DNA of 64,000 nucleotides, from NCBI GenBank assembly GCA_049585795.1, contig JBAVAQ010000045.1, positions 57,236-121,235 on the forward strand. The letters run 5' to 3'. Below, piece by piece: positions 26,618 to 35,306 of the stretch; positions within the stretch are counted from its first letter, which is position 1, and every line of letters starts with the position of its first letter. This stretch comes from JABDBE01 sp049585795 (lineage in GTDB: Bacteria; Acidobacteriota; Terriglobia; Terriglobales; Acidobacteriaceae). The notes below the pieces were generated by a model. The model did not search any database. It saw nothing but the letters and a program-made list of their open reading frames with translations, and was not told the origin of the DNA. A program made the translations under genes and the position numbers.

Positions 26618-28714
26618 TCACCAGACCCGGCATTGATCGGCTCGCACCATGGGCGAGCCTTTCTTGCATGAAAACGCTTGCTGAAACTCCGGCATATTGG
26701 AGACGACATTGTTCACCCGATATTTCGGGATCGAGTGCGGGTTTGTCAGTATGACCGTTCGCATCAATTCTGGGCGATACTGCTCGCACCATGAGTTGGC
26801 GTAGGAGAGGAAAAACTTCTGCCGCGCCGTCCAGCCATCCGCGTCTTTGGCATCGATTGATTTGCCTTCCAACTGGAGTTTATTGGTCACTGCCATAAAG
26901 GCCAGTCGCAAGCCACCGTTGTCGGCCGTATCCTCGCCCTGCGTCAAGTGTCCGTTCTGCTTCACGCCAGCTTCGGGGATTTCCTCGGTGTATTCATCAG
27001 CTATGCACTCGCCGCGCTGTTCATAAGCTTTCGCGTCCGCAGGCGTCCACCAGTCGCGGAGGTTGCCCTCGGCATCGAACTTACGGCCTTCATCGTCGAA
27101 GCCGTGCGTAAGCTCATGTCCGATCACCATGCCGATAGCGCCGTAGTTCACCGGGTCTTCCATCGTCCTGTCGAAATACGGCGGCTGCAGAATGCCGGCA
27201 GGGAAGTTGATAGTGTTGAGCTGCGGGTCATAATAGGCATTAATGGTCGGCGGCGTCATGCCCCACTCTTCCCGGTCGACCGGTTTGCCAATCTTGGCAA
27301 GCTGACGATGAAACTCGAAGGCGGTCGCTTGGTGAACATTGTCGAGGTAGCTGCTGCGCGTGATTTTCACCGATGAGTAATCGCGCCAATGATCGGGATA
27401 CCCAATTTTGTCGTACACGGCGTGAAGCTTGATTTTCGCCTGTTCCTTGGTCGCCGGTTGCATCCAGTCAATATTGGTGATGTCCTGGTCCATCGCATGC
27501 TCGATGTCGTGCACCATGGCAACTGTGCGCTGCTTGCTCTCCGGCGGGAAAGCCACGGCGACATATGCCTGTCCCAGAGCCATTCCCAGATCGCGATCGG
27601 CAGCCCGGACGCAGCGGCGCCACCGCGGCAGTTGTTGTTTTGCTCCCAGCAACGTGTGGGAATAAAAATTCCAGTTCTCATCGACAAAAGCTTTGCCCAG
27701 ATAAGGCGCCGAACCGTGGATCAGGTGCCAGCGCAAATACACTTTCCAATCATCCGCTGAATGCTGCTGGATCAATGGTTCGAGAGCGCGAAAGAATTGC
27801 GGTGAACTCACCAGATAGTGCGGCGAAGACGGCGGGGCATTCACGTCCTTGAGGTAAACCTTCCAATCGAACGAAGGGGTGAGCGCCTGTACCTGCTCCA
27901 AACTCATTTTATTGTTCAGGTTCTTGGGGTCGCGCCGGGCGACGTTATCCATCTGCGCCTGCGCCATCGCGGTTTCTATATTCACGATCGTTTTGGCGTC
28001 GACAGCAGCTTGTGGCTCGCTTTCTCCTGCAAGCACGAGCATCTTGCTGATGTGGGTTTGGTACTGAGTGCGGATTTCCTTCGATTTAGCGTCGTCCTTA
28101 AGATAAAAGTCCCGGTTCGGCAAACCCAGACCGCCCTGATCGATCGCGGCGACAACTTTGGAAGCGTCGTCAAAATCCTGGGTCTGCGAAAAACCCAGGA
28201 GTGCGGCACGGGTTTGGTTATCGTCGCCTTCCCACGCCCCGGGAATGGCCATGTGAACATGGGCCACCTGATCGGCAAGCTGCGACTTGTTTTTCATCTG
28301 ATCGATGCGTTCCAGACCCGCTTTCAAGTCGCGGGTTCCAGCCGCCTCGATCCCGGATTCATCCATGCAGGCGGACCAATAATCGCCGATCTTCTGCTCG
28401 TAGTCCGTGCGATTGCTGGTCTGCGCCGCCGCGTTCTGCAAGGCTTCACGCAAGATGTTCTCATTCCAATACCGCAGGCCGCTGCCAGTTCCCCATGCCA
28501 CTTGGTCCGGGGGGATGGGGTTGGCAGCGTTCCACCTGCTGCACGCGTACGCGTAAAAGTCCTGGCAGGGATCGAGCGTCTTATCGACCCGGCTGATGTC
28601 GAAGTGCTCCAGCTTGGGGACGCTCTCTAACGCAGGGGCGCTTTGGGCATTCGCACCAACGCTTCCGAGAAGGGAACAGAGAATACCTGCTATCACAAAT
28701 TTCAAGATACGCAT
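26618..28714 (-). CDS. M13 family zinc metallopeptidase (neprilysin-like), secreted
   Basis: About 698 residues with a signal peptide (MRILKFVIAGILCSLLGSV, cleavage after GANA). The N-terminal M13 domain begins with DPCQDFYAYACSRWNAANPIP. The zinc site HExxH is in VIGHELTHGFDD and the third ligand in GEDTADNGGLRLAF. NAYYDPQLNTINFPAGILQPP is the conserved substrate-binding strand. The C-terminus is the typical VRADQCRVW. It degrades oligopeptides in the periplasm or outside. The ATG at 28714 has a GAGTTCCTC-type leader; the longer frame upstream is non-conserved. Confidence 0.94.
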   Translation of the reverse strand: MRILKFVIAGILCSLLGSVGANAQSAPALESVPKLEHFDISRVDKTLDPCQDFYAYACSRWNAANPIPPDQVAWGTGSGLRYWNENILREALQNAAAQTSNRTDYEQKIGDYWSACMDESGIEAAGTRDLKAGLERIDQMKNKSQLADQVAHVHMAIPGAWEGDDNQTRAALLGFSQTQDFDDASKVVAAIDQGGLGLPNRDFYLKDDAKSKEIRTQYQTHISKMLVLAGESEPQAAVDAKTIVNIETAMAQAQMDNVARRDPKNLNNKMSLEQVQALTPSFDWKVYLKDVNAPPSSPHYLVSSPQFFRALEPLIQQHSADDWKVYLRWHLIHGSAPYLGKAFVDENWNFYSHTLLGAKQQLPRWRRCVRAADRDLGMALGQAYVAVAFPPESKQRTVAMVHDIEHAMDQDITNIDWMQPATKEQAKIKLHAVYDKIGYPDHWRDYSSVKITRSSYLDNVHQATAFEFHRQLAKIGKPVDREEWGMTPPTINAYYDPQLNTINFPAGILQPPYFDRTMEDPVNYGAIGMVIGHELTHGFDDEGRKFDAEGNLRDWWTPADAKAYEQRGECIADEYTEEIPEAGVKQNGHLTQGEDTADNGGLRLAFMAVTNKLQLEGKSIDAKDADGWTARQKFFLSYANSWCEQYRPELMRTVILTNPHSIPKYRVNNVVSNMPEFQQAFSCKKGSPMVRADQCRVW

Positions 28715-28963
28715 TGAGGAACTCCCATGGTTTGAAAACAGAAAATGTGGTCCGCGAGACTCGAACCCCGACTCGATTTTGCCTAAGGCGTTATACAAGC
28801 AGCGAATAGCCTGCGATCCAGAAGTCTATCGCAATTTTGCAGGGTCCGCTTGTGGTTGCAATTTTCGCACTTGATTCGTTGTGCGCATTCCCATCGCCGC
28901 AGGTTCCAATTGGTTGTTGTATGGGTTGGCTTAAAGCAGAGGTCCGGGATTTGCGAACCGGGT

Positions 28964-29710
28964 TCAGTGGACTTGTGCTACGCGCATCACGGCATCCTTC
29001 AACTCTTCGGCCTTGAAGCCGAAGGGGCCAGGCTTACTCTTGTATGCCACGCGGCCGGTGGCATCGATTAAGTAAAGGCGATCCGGCCACGCTGTATACG
29101 ACTGCTCGGTGGAGTTGCCAAATTCATCCAGTACCGCTGGAATGTCGATTCCCAGCTTGCGCACGCAGGCGCCGGCAATGAGATCGCGTTCTTCTTCACT
29201 CCTCGGGCTGGCGAAGACGACGCTGTCTTTGATGTTGCTCTGCATCTGCCAGACGTCGCTGGGATGCGCCTCGGTAATGTAGACCACCAGGAACGCGACC
29301 CGGTTTCCGTATTGCTGGTAGAGCTTGTTGAGAGCGGGAACCTCCCGCCGGAAGGGAGGTCAAGTGTAGCTTCCAAATATGAGAGCCACCGGCTTTCCTT
29401 GAGCCGTTAGCGCAGACAGTTGTACCTGCGAGCTCTTGTCGAGCTTGGTCAGAATAAAGTCTGGCGCGGGATCTCCCACTTGCAGCTTGCCGGCGCGGGC
29501 GCGCATCCACAAAGTCTCAAATGGAAGCACGAGAAATGCGACTGGACCCGGTATTTTGGCCATCACCCGAGCAAAGGTCTCGGGCGATTGCCGCATGACT
29601 GCAAACAGCGCACCGCAGGCGAACACCCACAACAGCGCAATCACGCCCAGCGTGGCGAACAATTTCTTTCGCAGAGATTCGCGACTTGCAGCCAATCGTT
29701 CCTCGGTCAT
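28964..29710 (-). CDS. iodothyronine deiodinase-family selenoprotein (in-frame UGA as Sec117)
   Basis: When the TGA at 29360-29362 is read as selenocysteine, the gene encodes about 248 residues. One N-terminal membrane anchor (17-39) is followed by a thioredoxin-fold domain. The active site is ALIFGSYT-U-PPFRREVPAL, matching the deiodinase signature FGSxTUPPF. Downstream come AFLVVYITEAHPSDVW, VLDEFGNSTEQSY and RLYLIDATGRVAY, each aligning with conserved deiodinase blocks including the EAHPSD motif. A hairpin at SECIS spacing follows the UGA. Bacterial members probably act as membrane-bound peroxiredoxin/TlpA-like reductases; true deiodination is not implied. The ATG at 29710 or the GTG at 29731 may be the start. 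Confidence 0.9.
29334..29348 (-). promoter_or_regulatory. bacterial SECIS element of the deiodinase-like gene
   Basis: On the minus strand, a perfect 6-bp stem GCGGGA / TCCCGC with apical loop GGT begins 12 nt after the UGA and the loop is 17 nt from it. The E. coli fdhF SECIS also presents GGU in its apical loop to SelB. A competing hairpin (CCTCCC / GGGAGG) directly after the UGA is possible but too close. Confidence 0.75.
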
Positions 29711-29743
29711 CTGAAGTTGGTCCGGACCCACAAGAGTTACGCG

Positions 29744-29771
29744 ATTATAGGGAATGCATGCGGCCGGTCAA
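29744..29771 (-). promoter_or_regulatory. sigma-70-type promoter for the deiodinase-like gene
   Basis: On the minus strand: -35 TTGACC (29766-29771), a 16-bp spacer and a perfect -10 TATAAT (29744-29749). Transcription would start near 29737. That is only about 6 nt before the GTG at 29731, which favours the ATG at 29710 as the start codon. Confidence 0.65.
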
Positions 29772-29821
29772 TAATATGAAAGTAGTAGCGATAATGTTTC
29801 GCTTGATCTGATTCCACACCG

Positions 29822-31201
29822 TTGGAACTTAGCCCACCCGCGTTATATCCTCGGAGCGTGCTTCGCCCGCTTGCGTCTGGCCGGTCTCCAACCCCGGGCT
29901 TATTCCTGGGACTCATCATTACTCTTGCCGCAGTGGTCGCTTATTCGTGGTACATCACGGTGCAGATTTCGGGCCTTCGTGAATTGCAGAACGGCTTGGC
30001 CGCCCGGAACCGCAAAGACTCGCTTCAATTGCTCCGCATCCAGAACGATTTAAATTCCCTGGCTCTGGCCATGCGTGACATGCTCGACAACGACGAGCCG
30101 TATCCGCTCACCGCCTGGTCGGCGCAATTTGACCGCATTCGGGCGGACCTCGATGATGCGCTGAAACTCGAAGGGCAAGTTGCAGTCGCCGAGCGCACTC
30201 CTGAGCAAAGACAATTCCTCAGCAATTCAATGGCGCAGTTCTGGGACGCCGTTGACCGCACCTTCGCACTGGCTCGTGATGGTAAGGAGAACGATGCGCG
30301 CAGCCAGATCCGGGTTTCGTTACAGGCGCGACAGGCAGCCCTGAGCACGGCCGTCGCGCGGTTGCTGGTACAGAACAACGAAAGCGAAGAACAAGTCGCG
30401 CTGCGCATCGGACACATTTACGATCGTGTGCAGCGGCAGGTGTACATATTTTTCGCGGCGATCCTCGGCGCAATCCTGCTTACCAGTTTGTATCTCATCC
30501 AATCCAATCGTCGACTTTTCGCACAACTCGCCGCACTCTCTGAGCAGCGCAGCGAACTGGCGCAGAAACTAATTTCCACGCAGGAGTCCACACTGCTGCA
30601 TATCTCGCGAGAACTTCACGATGAGTTCGGTCAGATCCTGACCGCGATCGGTTCCATGCTAAGCCGCGCCCGAAATCATGTACCCGAAGACTCGCCGCTA
30701 CGCGCTGAACTTCGAGAAGTTTCAGAAATCGCGCAGTCCACGCTCGACAAAGTCCGCAGTCTTTCGCAGGCGCTGCACCCGGTCATGCTCGATGAGGCCG
30801 GACTTGAGAGTACGATTGACTGGTACATTCCGACGTTGGAGAGGCAAACTGGAATTGACATATCCTACGAGAAATCAGGAACGCCATTTCCGGTGAACGG
30901 CAGCGTTGGCGTTCATATTTACCGCATCCTGCAGGAGGCCTTGAACAACCTCGCCCGCCACTCCGGAAGTCGCCAGGCGTGGGTTCGGCTTCGCTTTCTG
31001 CCCCAGGCTTTGGAGTTGGAAGTTGAAGACCACGGCGCGGGTTTTGTGGAGCAGCCGGCGAGGTCAGGCATTGGGTTAGTCGCGATGCGCGAGCGCACTG
31101 AGCTATTGAGAGGAAGCATTGAATTTCTCAAACCCGCGGAGGGTGGAACGTTGGTTCGTCTGAGAGTCCCCATCGAAAAAACGGAGCCGCATGTCCAATA
31201 A
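29822..31201 (+). CDS. membrane sensor histidine kinase, NarL/DegS type (HisKA_3)
   Basis: 459 residues. Transmembrane segments at about 26-48 and 207-227 flank a periplasmic, mostly helical sensor domain of four-helix-bundle type. The HisKA_3 dimerisation domain has the phosphoacceptor His266 in ISRELHDEFGQILTAIG. The HATPase_c domain has the N box QEALNNLARHS and the G box VEDHGAGF, and ends with GIGLVAMRERTELLRG. The start is TTG. The last codons overlap the ATG of the response regulator by 11 nt (TCCAATAA shared), so the two are translationally coupled. The signal is unknown. Confidence 0.93.
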   Translation: MELSPPALYPRSVLRPLASGRSPTPGLFLGLIITLAAVVAYSWYITVQISGLRELQNGLAARNRKDSLQLLRIQNDLNSLALAMRDMLDNDEPYPLTAWSAQFDRIRADLDDALKLEGQVAVAERTPEQRQFLSNSMAQFWDAVDRTFALARDGKENDARSQIRVSLQARQAALSTAVARLLVQNNESEEQVALRIGHIYDRVQRQVYIFFAAILGAILLTSLYLIQSNRRLFAQLAALSEQRSELAQKLISTQESTLLHISRELHDEFGQILTAIGSMLSRARNHVPEDSPLRAELREVSEIAQSTLDKVRSLSQALHPVMLDEAGLESTIDWYIPTLERQTGIDISYEKSGTPFPVNGSVGVHIYRILQEALNNLARHSGSRQAWVRLRFLPQALELEVEDHGAGFVEQPARSGIGLVAMRERTELLRGSIEFLKPAEGGTLVRLRVPIEKTEPHVQ

Positions 31202-31820
31202 GATCTCCGTACTGCTGGTCGATGATCACAGCCTGGTCCGCCGCGGCTTCCGGCGAATCCTCGAAGACGCACGTGACATTACGGTGGTGGGCGAGGCCAG
31301 TGACGGCGCTGAGGCGGTGGAGCTGGCAGAACAACTGCGCCCGCAACTGATCGTCATGGACTGCGCTCTTCCAAACATGAGTGGATTGGACGCGACCCGG
31401 CGCATTCTTGAGAAGCTCCCCGAGACACACATTCTGATGTTGAGCATGCACTCCGAAGACACCTGGGTTCATCAGGCGCTGGATGCCGGCGCCCATGGTT
31501 ACATTCTGAAGAGCGCGGTCGATATGGAGTTGGTGACTGCCATCCGCCGAGTCGTAGCGGGCGAGATCGTGCTCGACCCCCAGCTGTCTCGCACTACCAC
31601 TTTGAAGGGTGAAGGCAAATCCGGACTCACTGTGCGCGAACTCGAAGTGCTGAAGCTCATCGTCGCCGGCAAGTCGAACAAGGAGATCGCGGGCGATCTC
31701 GATCTGAGCGCGAACACGGTGGCGGTTCACCGTGCCAACATTATGGATGCCCTCGGAATTCACAAGACTGCCGAACTCGTGGTCTACGCCATTCGCAGCG
31801 GCCTGGTGAACATTCGGTGA
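31191..31820 (+). CDS. NarL/FixJ family response regulator
   Basis: 209 residues. The receiver domain (about 5-120) has the acidic pocket VDDHS, phosphoacceptor D57 in LIVMDCALPNMSG and a Lys in YILKSAV. The LuxR-type HTH (about 145-205) reads LTVRELEVLKLIVAGKSNKEIAGDL and ANTVAVHRANIMDALGIH. It is the cognate partner of the kinase whose gene overlaps it. Its stop TGA overlaps the GTG start of the next gene (GTGA), so all three genes form one coupled operon. Confidence 0.95.
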   Translation: MSNKISVLLVDDHSLVRRGFRRILEDARDITVVGEASDGAEAVELAEQLRPQLIVMDCALPNMSGLDATRRILEKLPETHILMLSMHSEDTWVHQALDAGAHGYILKSAVDMELVTAIRRVVAGEIVLDPQLSRTTTLKGEGKSGLTVRELEVLKLIVAGKSNKEIAGDLDLSANTVAVHRANIMDALGIHKTAELVVYAIRSGLVNIR

Positions 31821-33517
31821 ACCGCCGATCTTTCTTGCGCGGGTTTGCGGGAGCGGCGTCGGCCTCGGTCTTGCCACTGGAATTATTCGCTGGTACCGCA
31901 CCGGAAGCATCCCCCGGATTCCGGTTCGTCGACATTACCACTTCAGCCGGGATTCAGTTTGATCACAACAGCGGCGCTTACGGAGGCAAGCTTCTTCCAG
32001 AGACTCTTGGCTCCGGTTGCGCTTTCCTCGACTACGACGGTGACGGGTGGCAGGACATTTTGCTGATCAATGGCATGGACTGGCCCGGCCACAAGCGGAA
32101 AATGTCCACGCTCCGGCTGTACCACAACAACCGCGACAGCACATTTACTGATGTAACCCGCAAGTCTGGCCTCGACCTCGAGATGTACGGAATGGGCGTC
32201 GCCGTGGGCGATTACAACAACGACGGTTTCCCCGACATTCTGATTACCTGCGTGGGACAGAACCGGCTTTTCAAGAATAGCGGGAAAGGGACTTTCGTCG
32301 ACGTGACCAACTCCAGCGGCCTGGGCCATCGCCAAGCCCTGAGCACCTCCGCGCTATGGTTCGATTTTGACCGCGACGGCCGGCTTGACCTGTTCGTCTG
32401 CAATTACGTGAAGTGGTCACCCGAGCATGATGTTTTCTGCAGCCTTGACGGAAAGCATAAGTCTTATTGCACACCTGAAGCTTATCGCGGTGAAACCTGT
32501 TGGTTGTTCCACAATCGCGGCGATGGAATTTTTGAAGACGTCACCGCGACCAGCGGTATTTTTGACAGCAGCTCGAAGTCGCTTGGCGTGGCCATGCTCG
32601 ACTACGACCGTGACGGCTGGCCTGACTTGCTCGTAGCCAATGATACGCAGCCCAACAAACTTTATCGCAACGCGCACAATGGCACGTTCAAAGATGTCGC
32701 GGTCGAGGCAGGAATCGCTTTCAGTGCCGACGGCAAGGCGCGCGCTGGCATGGGAGTCGACGCGGCCGATTTTGACAACTCCGGCGTAGCCGGCGTAGCC
32801 ATTACGAATTTCGACAATGAGATGATCGGGCTGTACCGTGCCCTCGGCAACGGCACTTACGAAGACATCGCAACCCAGGCCGGCGTCGGACTTCCTTCGA
32901 AAACCACCTTGGGATTCGGTTGCATGTTCGTCGACGCCAACCTCGATGGGCTGCTCGATCTGCTTGCTGCCAACGGACACATTGACGACACGGTGCGCAA
33001 CATCCGAGGCAATGTGGGGTACGCTCAGCCTCCACAGCTTTTCTTGAACACAGGCAAGCGAACCTTTCGCGATGTGAGTACGGAGGTCGGCGAGTCATTC
33101 GCTCAGCCCAAAGTCGGACGGGGCCTGGCCTGCGGCGATTTTGATCGCGATGGCGATCTCGACATTCTCATGACCACCAACAACGGTCCTGCCTATCTTT
33201 ATCGCAACGATCAACTCGCGGGGAACAGAAGCATCCGCTTTCGCCTGGTCGGAAAACAATCGAACCGGGATGCGATTGGCGCGACCGTGCGAATTTATTA
33301 TGAGGGCACGACGCAATCGCGTCTGGTCAAGAGCGGATCGAGCTATCTGTCGCAGTCCGAACTTCCCGTCACCTTCGGTCTGGGAAGACGTGACGAGATC
33401 GAACGTGTGGTCATTCAGTGGCCTAACGGCAGAACTGAAGAATACAAGAAACTTTCGGCGGGCAAGGCCTATGAGTGTGTCGAGAGCGAGGGGATCACGC
33501 CGGGTAACGGCTTCTGA
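31817..33517 (+). CDS. CRTAC1 family protein (FG-GAP/VCBS repeats plus ASPIC-UnbV domain), Tat-exported
   Basis: 566 residues starting at GTG within GTGA, coupled to the response regulator. A twin-arginine signal (MNRRSFLRGFAGAASASVL) precedes multiple FG-GAP/VCBS repeats with Ca-binding DxDGDG-type loops (FLDYDGDGWQDILLI, VAVGDYNNDGFPDILI, MLDYDRDGWPDLLVAN, CGDFDRDGDLDILM). Together they would form a beta propeller. The C-terminus is an ASPIC/UnbV domain (RFRLVGKQSNRDAIGATVRI and VTFGLGRRDEIERVVIQWP). Such proteins are extracellular adhesins or enzyme-like scaffolds. Close coupling to a two-component system is unusual and suggests that it is part of, or an auxiliary to, the sensing pathway. 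Confidence 0.92.
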   Translation: MNRRSFLRGFAGAASASVLPLELFAGTAPEASPGFRFVDITTSAGIQFDHNSGAYGGKLLPETLGSGCAFLDYDGDGWQDILLINGMDWPGHKRKMSTLRLYHNNRDSTFTDVTRKSGLDLEMYGMGVAVGDYNNDGFPDILITCVGQNRLFKNSGKGTFVDVTNSSGLGHRQALSTSALWFDFDRDGRLDLFVCNYVKWSPEHDVFCSLDGKHKSYCTPEAYRGETCWLFHNRGDGIFEDVTATSGIFDSSSKSLGVAMLDYDRDGWPDLLVANDTQPNKLYRNAHNGTFKDVAVEAGIAFSADGKARAGMGVDAADFDNSGVAGVAITNFDNEMIGLYRALGNGTYEDIATQAGVGLPSKTTLGFGCMFVDANLDGLLDLLAANGHIDDTVRNIRGNVGYAQPPQLFLNTGKRTFRDVSTEVGESFAQPKVGRGLACGDFDRDGDLDILMTTNNGPAYLYRNDQLAGNRSIRFRLVGKQSNRDAIGATVRIYYEGTTQSRLVKSGSSYLSQSELPVTFGLGRRDEIERVVIQWPNGRTEEYKKLSAGKAYECVESEGITPGNGF

Positions 33518-33663
33518 GCACTGGCCAAATTTTGGCAAAGCCGTGCGAATGTCGCGACATGACTTGGCTGGCGGCGTAATCGGTGGTTTACTGATTGGTT
33601 CTTTCTCGCAAAAGCAAAGGGAACCATCGCAGTCGTCGTAAGTTTCTTCTACGGAGATGATGA

Positions 33664-34797
33664 ATGTTGAGACGCCGTAAAACCATAATCGTGATGTTTT
33701 TTTTCATCGCAACGATCTTTGTATTTGGCTTGCAAGCCGAGGCGAAATCGAAAATGCAAAAGCAATCGTTTGGCAAGACCGAAGACGGGCAACCAGTGGA
33801 TCTCTACACCCTGACAAACAAGAATGGCATGGAAGCGCGAATCACCAACTACGGCGGCACTGTCGTCTCTTTGAAAGTTCCCGACCGGAACGGCAAGCTG
33901 GACGACGTCGTGCTGGGCTACGACAACCTGGAAGGCTACGAGACGGGTAAAGCCTACATCGGCGCAACCGTTGGACGTTATGCCAACCGGATCGCGCACG
34001 CCAAGTTCACGCTCGACGGCATCACTTACACGCTGGAAAAAAACAACGGCGACAATCATTTGCACGGCGGTTTCAACAAGCGCGTGTGGCACGCAAAAGA
34101 TGTTTCCAGCAAAGCGGGACAAGCCTTGGAACTGACCTACTTGAGCAAAGACGGAGAAGAAGGTTTCCCGGGGAACTTGCCGGTGAAAGTCGTGTACACG
34201 CTCACCGACAAGAACGAACTCAAAATTGATTACAGCGCAACCACCGACAGAGACACCGTGCTCAACCTGACCAATCACGCGTACTTCAACCTTGCCGGTC
34301 AGGGCAACGGAGACATTCTGCAGCAGCAAATCATGATCCAGGCCGATCGCTTCACTCCGATTGATCAATTCTCGATTCCCACTGGCGAGCTGCGAAGTGT
34401 CAAAGGAACGCCGTTCGATTTCACCAAGGCAACCGCAATCGGCGCTCGCATCGACGAGGACGACCAGCAACTAAAAATGGGAAACGGCTACGATCACAAT
34501 TGGGTACTCAACAACGAAAAACCGGGGTCGCTGTTTCTCGCAGCGCAAGCTTACGATCCGCATTCGGGGCGGGTGCTTGAAGTCTTGACGACGCAGCCGG
34601 GCATTCAACTTTACACGGGAAATTTTCTCGATGGAGTTCATGGCAGGGATGGCAAGGTCTACAATCGCCGCTACGCATTCTGCCTCGAAACCCAGCATTT
34701 CCCAGACTCGCCGAATCATCCCAATTTTCCGACGACAGAGCTCAAGCCGGGGCAACGCTTCGAATCAACGACAATTTACAAATTTTCGATCAGATAG
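33664..34797 (+). CDS. galM: aldose 1-epimerase, exported
   Basis: 377 residues of the galactose mutarotase family, interconverting alpha and beta anomers of aldoses. An N-terminal hydrophobic signal (IIVMFFFIATIFVFGLQAEA) predicts periplasmic location. Catalytic residues are visible: His in NHLHGGFNKRVW, His in NLTNHAYFNLAG, and the base Glu in FCLETQHFPDSPNH. RYANRI is also conserved. The ORF starts at TTG or ATG about 8 nt after GGAGATGA. No other sugar genes adjoin, so it probably acts in scavenging. Confidence 0.92.
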   Translation: MLRRRKTIIVMFFFIATIFVFGLQAEAKSKMQKQSFGKTEDGQPVDLYTLTNKNGMEARITNYGGTVVSLKVPDRNGKLDDVVLGYDNLEGYETGKAYIGATVGRYANRIAHAKFTLDGITYTLEKNNGDNHLHGGFNKRVWHAKDVSSKAGQALELTYLSKDGEEGFPGNLPVKVVYTLTDKNELKIDYSATTDRDTVLNLTNHAYFNLAGQGNGDILQQQIMIQADRFTPIDQFSIPTGELRSVKGTPFDFTKATAIGARIDEDDQQLKMGNGYDHNWVLNNEKPGSLFLAAQAYDPHSGRVLEVLTTQPGIQLYTGNFLDGVHGRDGKVYNRRYAFCLETQHFPDSPNHPNFPTTELKPGQRFESTTIYKFSIR

Positions 34798-34860
34798 ATT
34801 GTCATCCCCTGCGCATTCATCAGGGTGGACCACCCTTTGCCAACTAGGAGTGGATTGCAG

Positions 34861-34916
34861 AGATCCTTCGTTGGGAGTCCCGGGCTTTGCCCAGGACTCC
34901 GCTGCCTCAGGATGAC
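34861..34916 (+). repeat. 56-bp interspersed repeat, family C copy 1
   Basis: Begins AGATCCTTCGTTGGGAGTCC and ends CTCAGGATGAC. A second full-length copy lies inverted at 60497-60552, differing at only a few positions, and a variant with another centre at 35234-35275. It sits between galM and a small membrane protein gene. Confidence 0.7.
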
Positions 34917-34928
34917 AATTCGGGGTGG

Positions 34929-35099
34929 CTATTTCAGTTTTACGAAGAGCAAGACGAAGATGGCCCACACTCCGACCGTCATGGGAAACTGGGCGGCTTG
35001 GGCTTCCTGCAGCGAGCCTCCGCGGGGGATTGCGAAAGAGAGGACAAACATTGCCACTGCGGTGAGTATTCCGAGGATCAGTTTGGTTTTCGGGGTCAT
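34929..35099 (-). CDS. small two-helix membrane protein
   Basis: A 56-residue frame (ATG to TAG), MTPKTKLILGILTAVAMFVL..., with a first hydrophobic helix (about 6-24), a short loop (PRGGSLQEAQAAQF) and a second helix (MTVGVWAIFVLLFV) ending in KLK. The clean helix-loop-helix layout and codon-position pattern suggest a real gene despite its size. GAGG lies about 13 nt upstream of the ATG. Function unknown; possibly a subunit or regulator of a membrane complex. Confidence 0.6.
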   Translation of the reverse strand: MTPKTKLILGILTAVAMFVLSFAIPRGGSLQEAQAAQFPMTVGVWAIFVLLFVKLK

Positions 35100-35233
35100 G
35101 GTCGTCTTTGCCTCGTCTATTGGGTTCGCCCACGATGAGGTTGCGACAATCTGGTCAGGGCGGTTGCCGACATTCTACGCTGGAATGGGGCGAACGCAAC
35201 CTGGCGTTGGGTAGTTTCGAGGTACCGCGCGCA

Positions 35234-35275
35234 AGATCCTTCGCCCCGCTGGAAAACGCGGGGCTTCAGGATGAC
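35234..35275 (+). repeat. interspersed repeat, family C variant
   Basis: Shares the ends AGATCCTTCG and TTCAGGATGAC with the 56-bp copies, but the centre is replaced by a GC hairpin CCCCGC / GCGGGG around GGAAAAC-like bases. Confidence 0.55.
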
Positions 35276-35306
35276 GTCGTTAGAAGGTGGAAATGAACTG
35301 CTTCAC

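Noticed and set aside
28741..28830. tRNA-like 3' end on the minus strand (GGGGTTCGAGTCTC followed by GCGGACCACA)
   Set aside because: The T-stem has two mismatches, no matching 5' acceptor strand is found upstream and no cloverleaf can be drawn. At most a decayed tRNA fragment.
29341..29359. CCTCCC/GGGAGG hairpin directly after the deiodinase UGA as the SECIS
   Set aside because: The loop would be only 6 nt from the UGA, below the 16-nt minimum. The overlapping GCGGGA-GGT-TCCCGC hairpin fits better.
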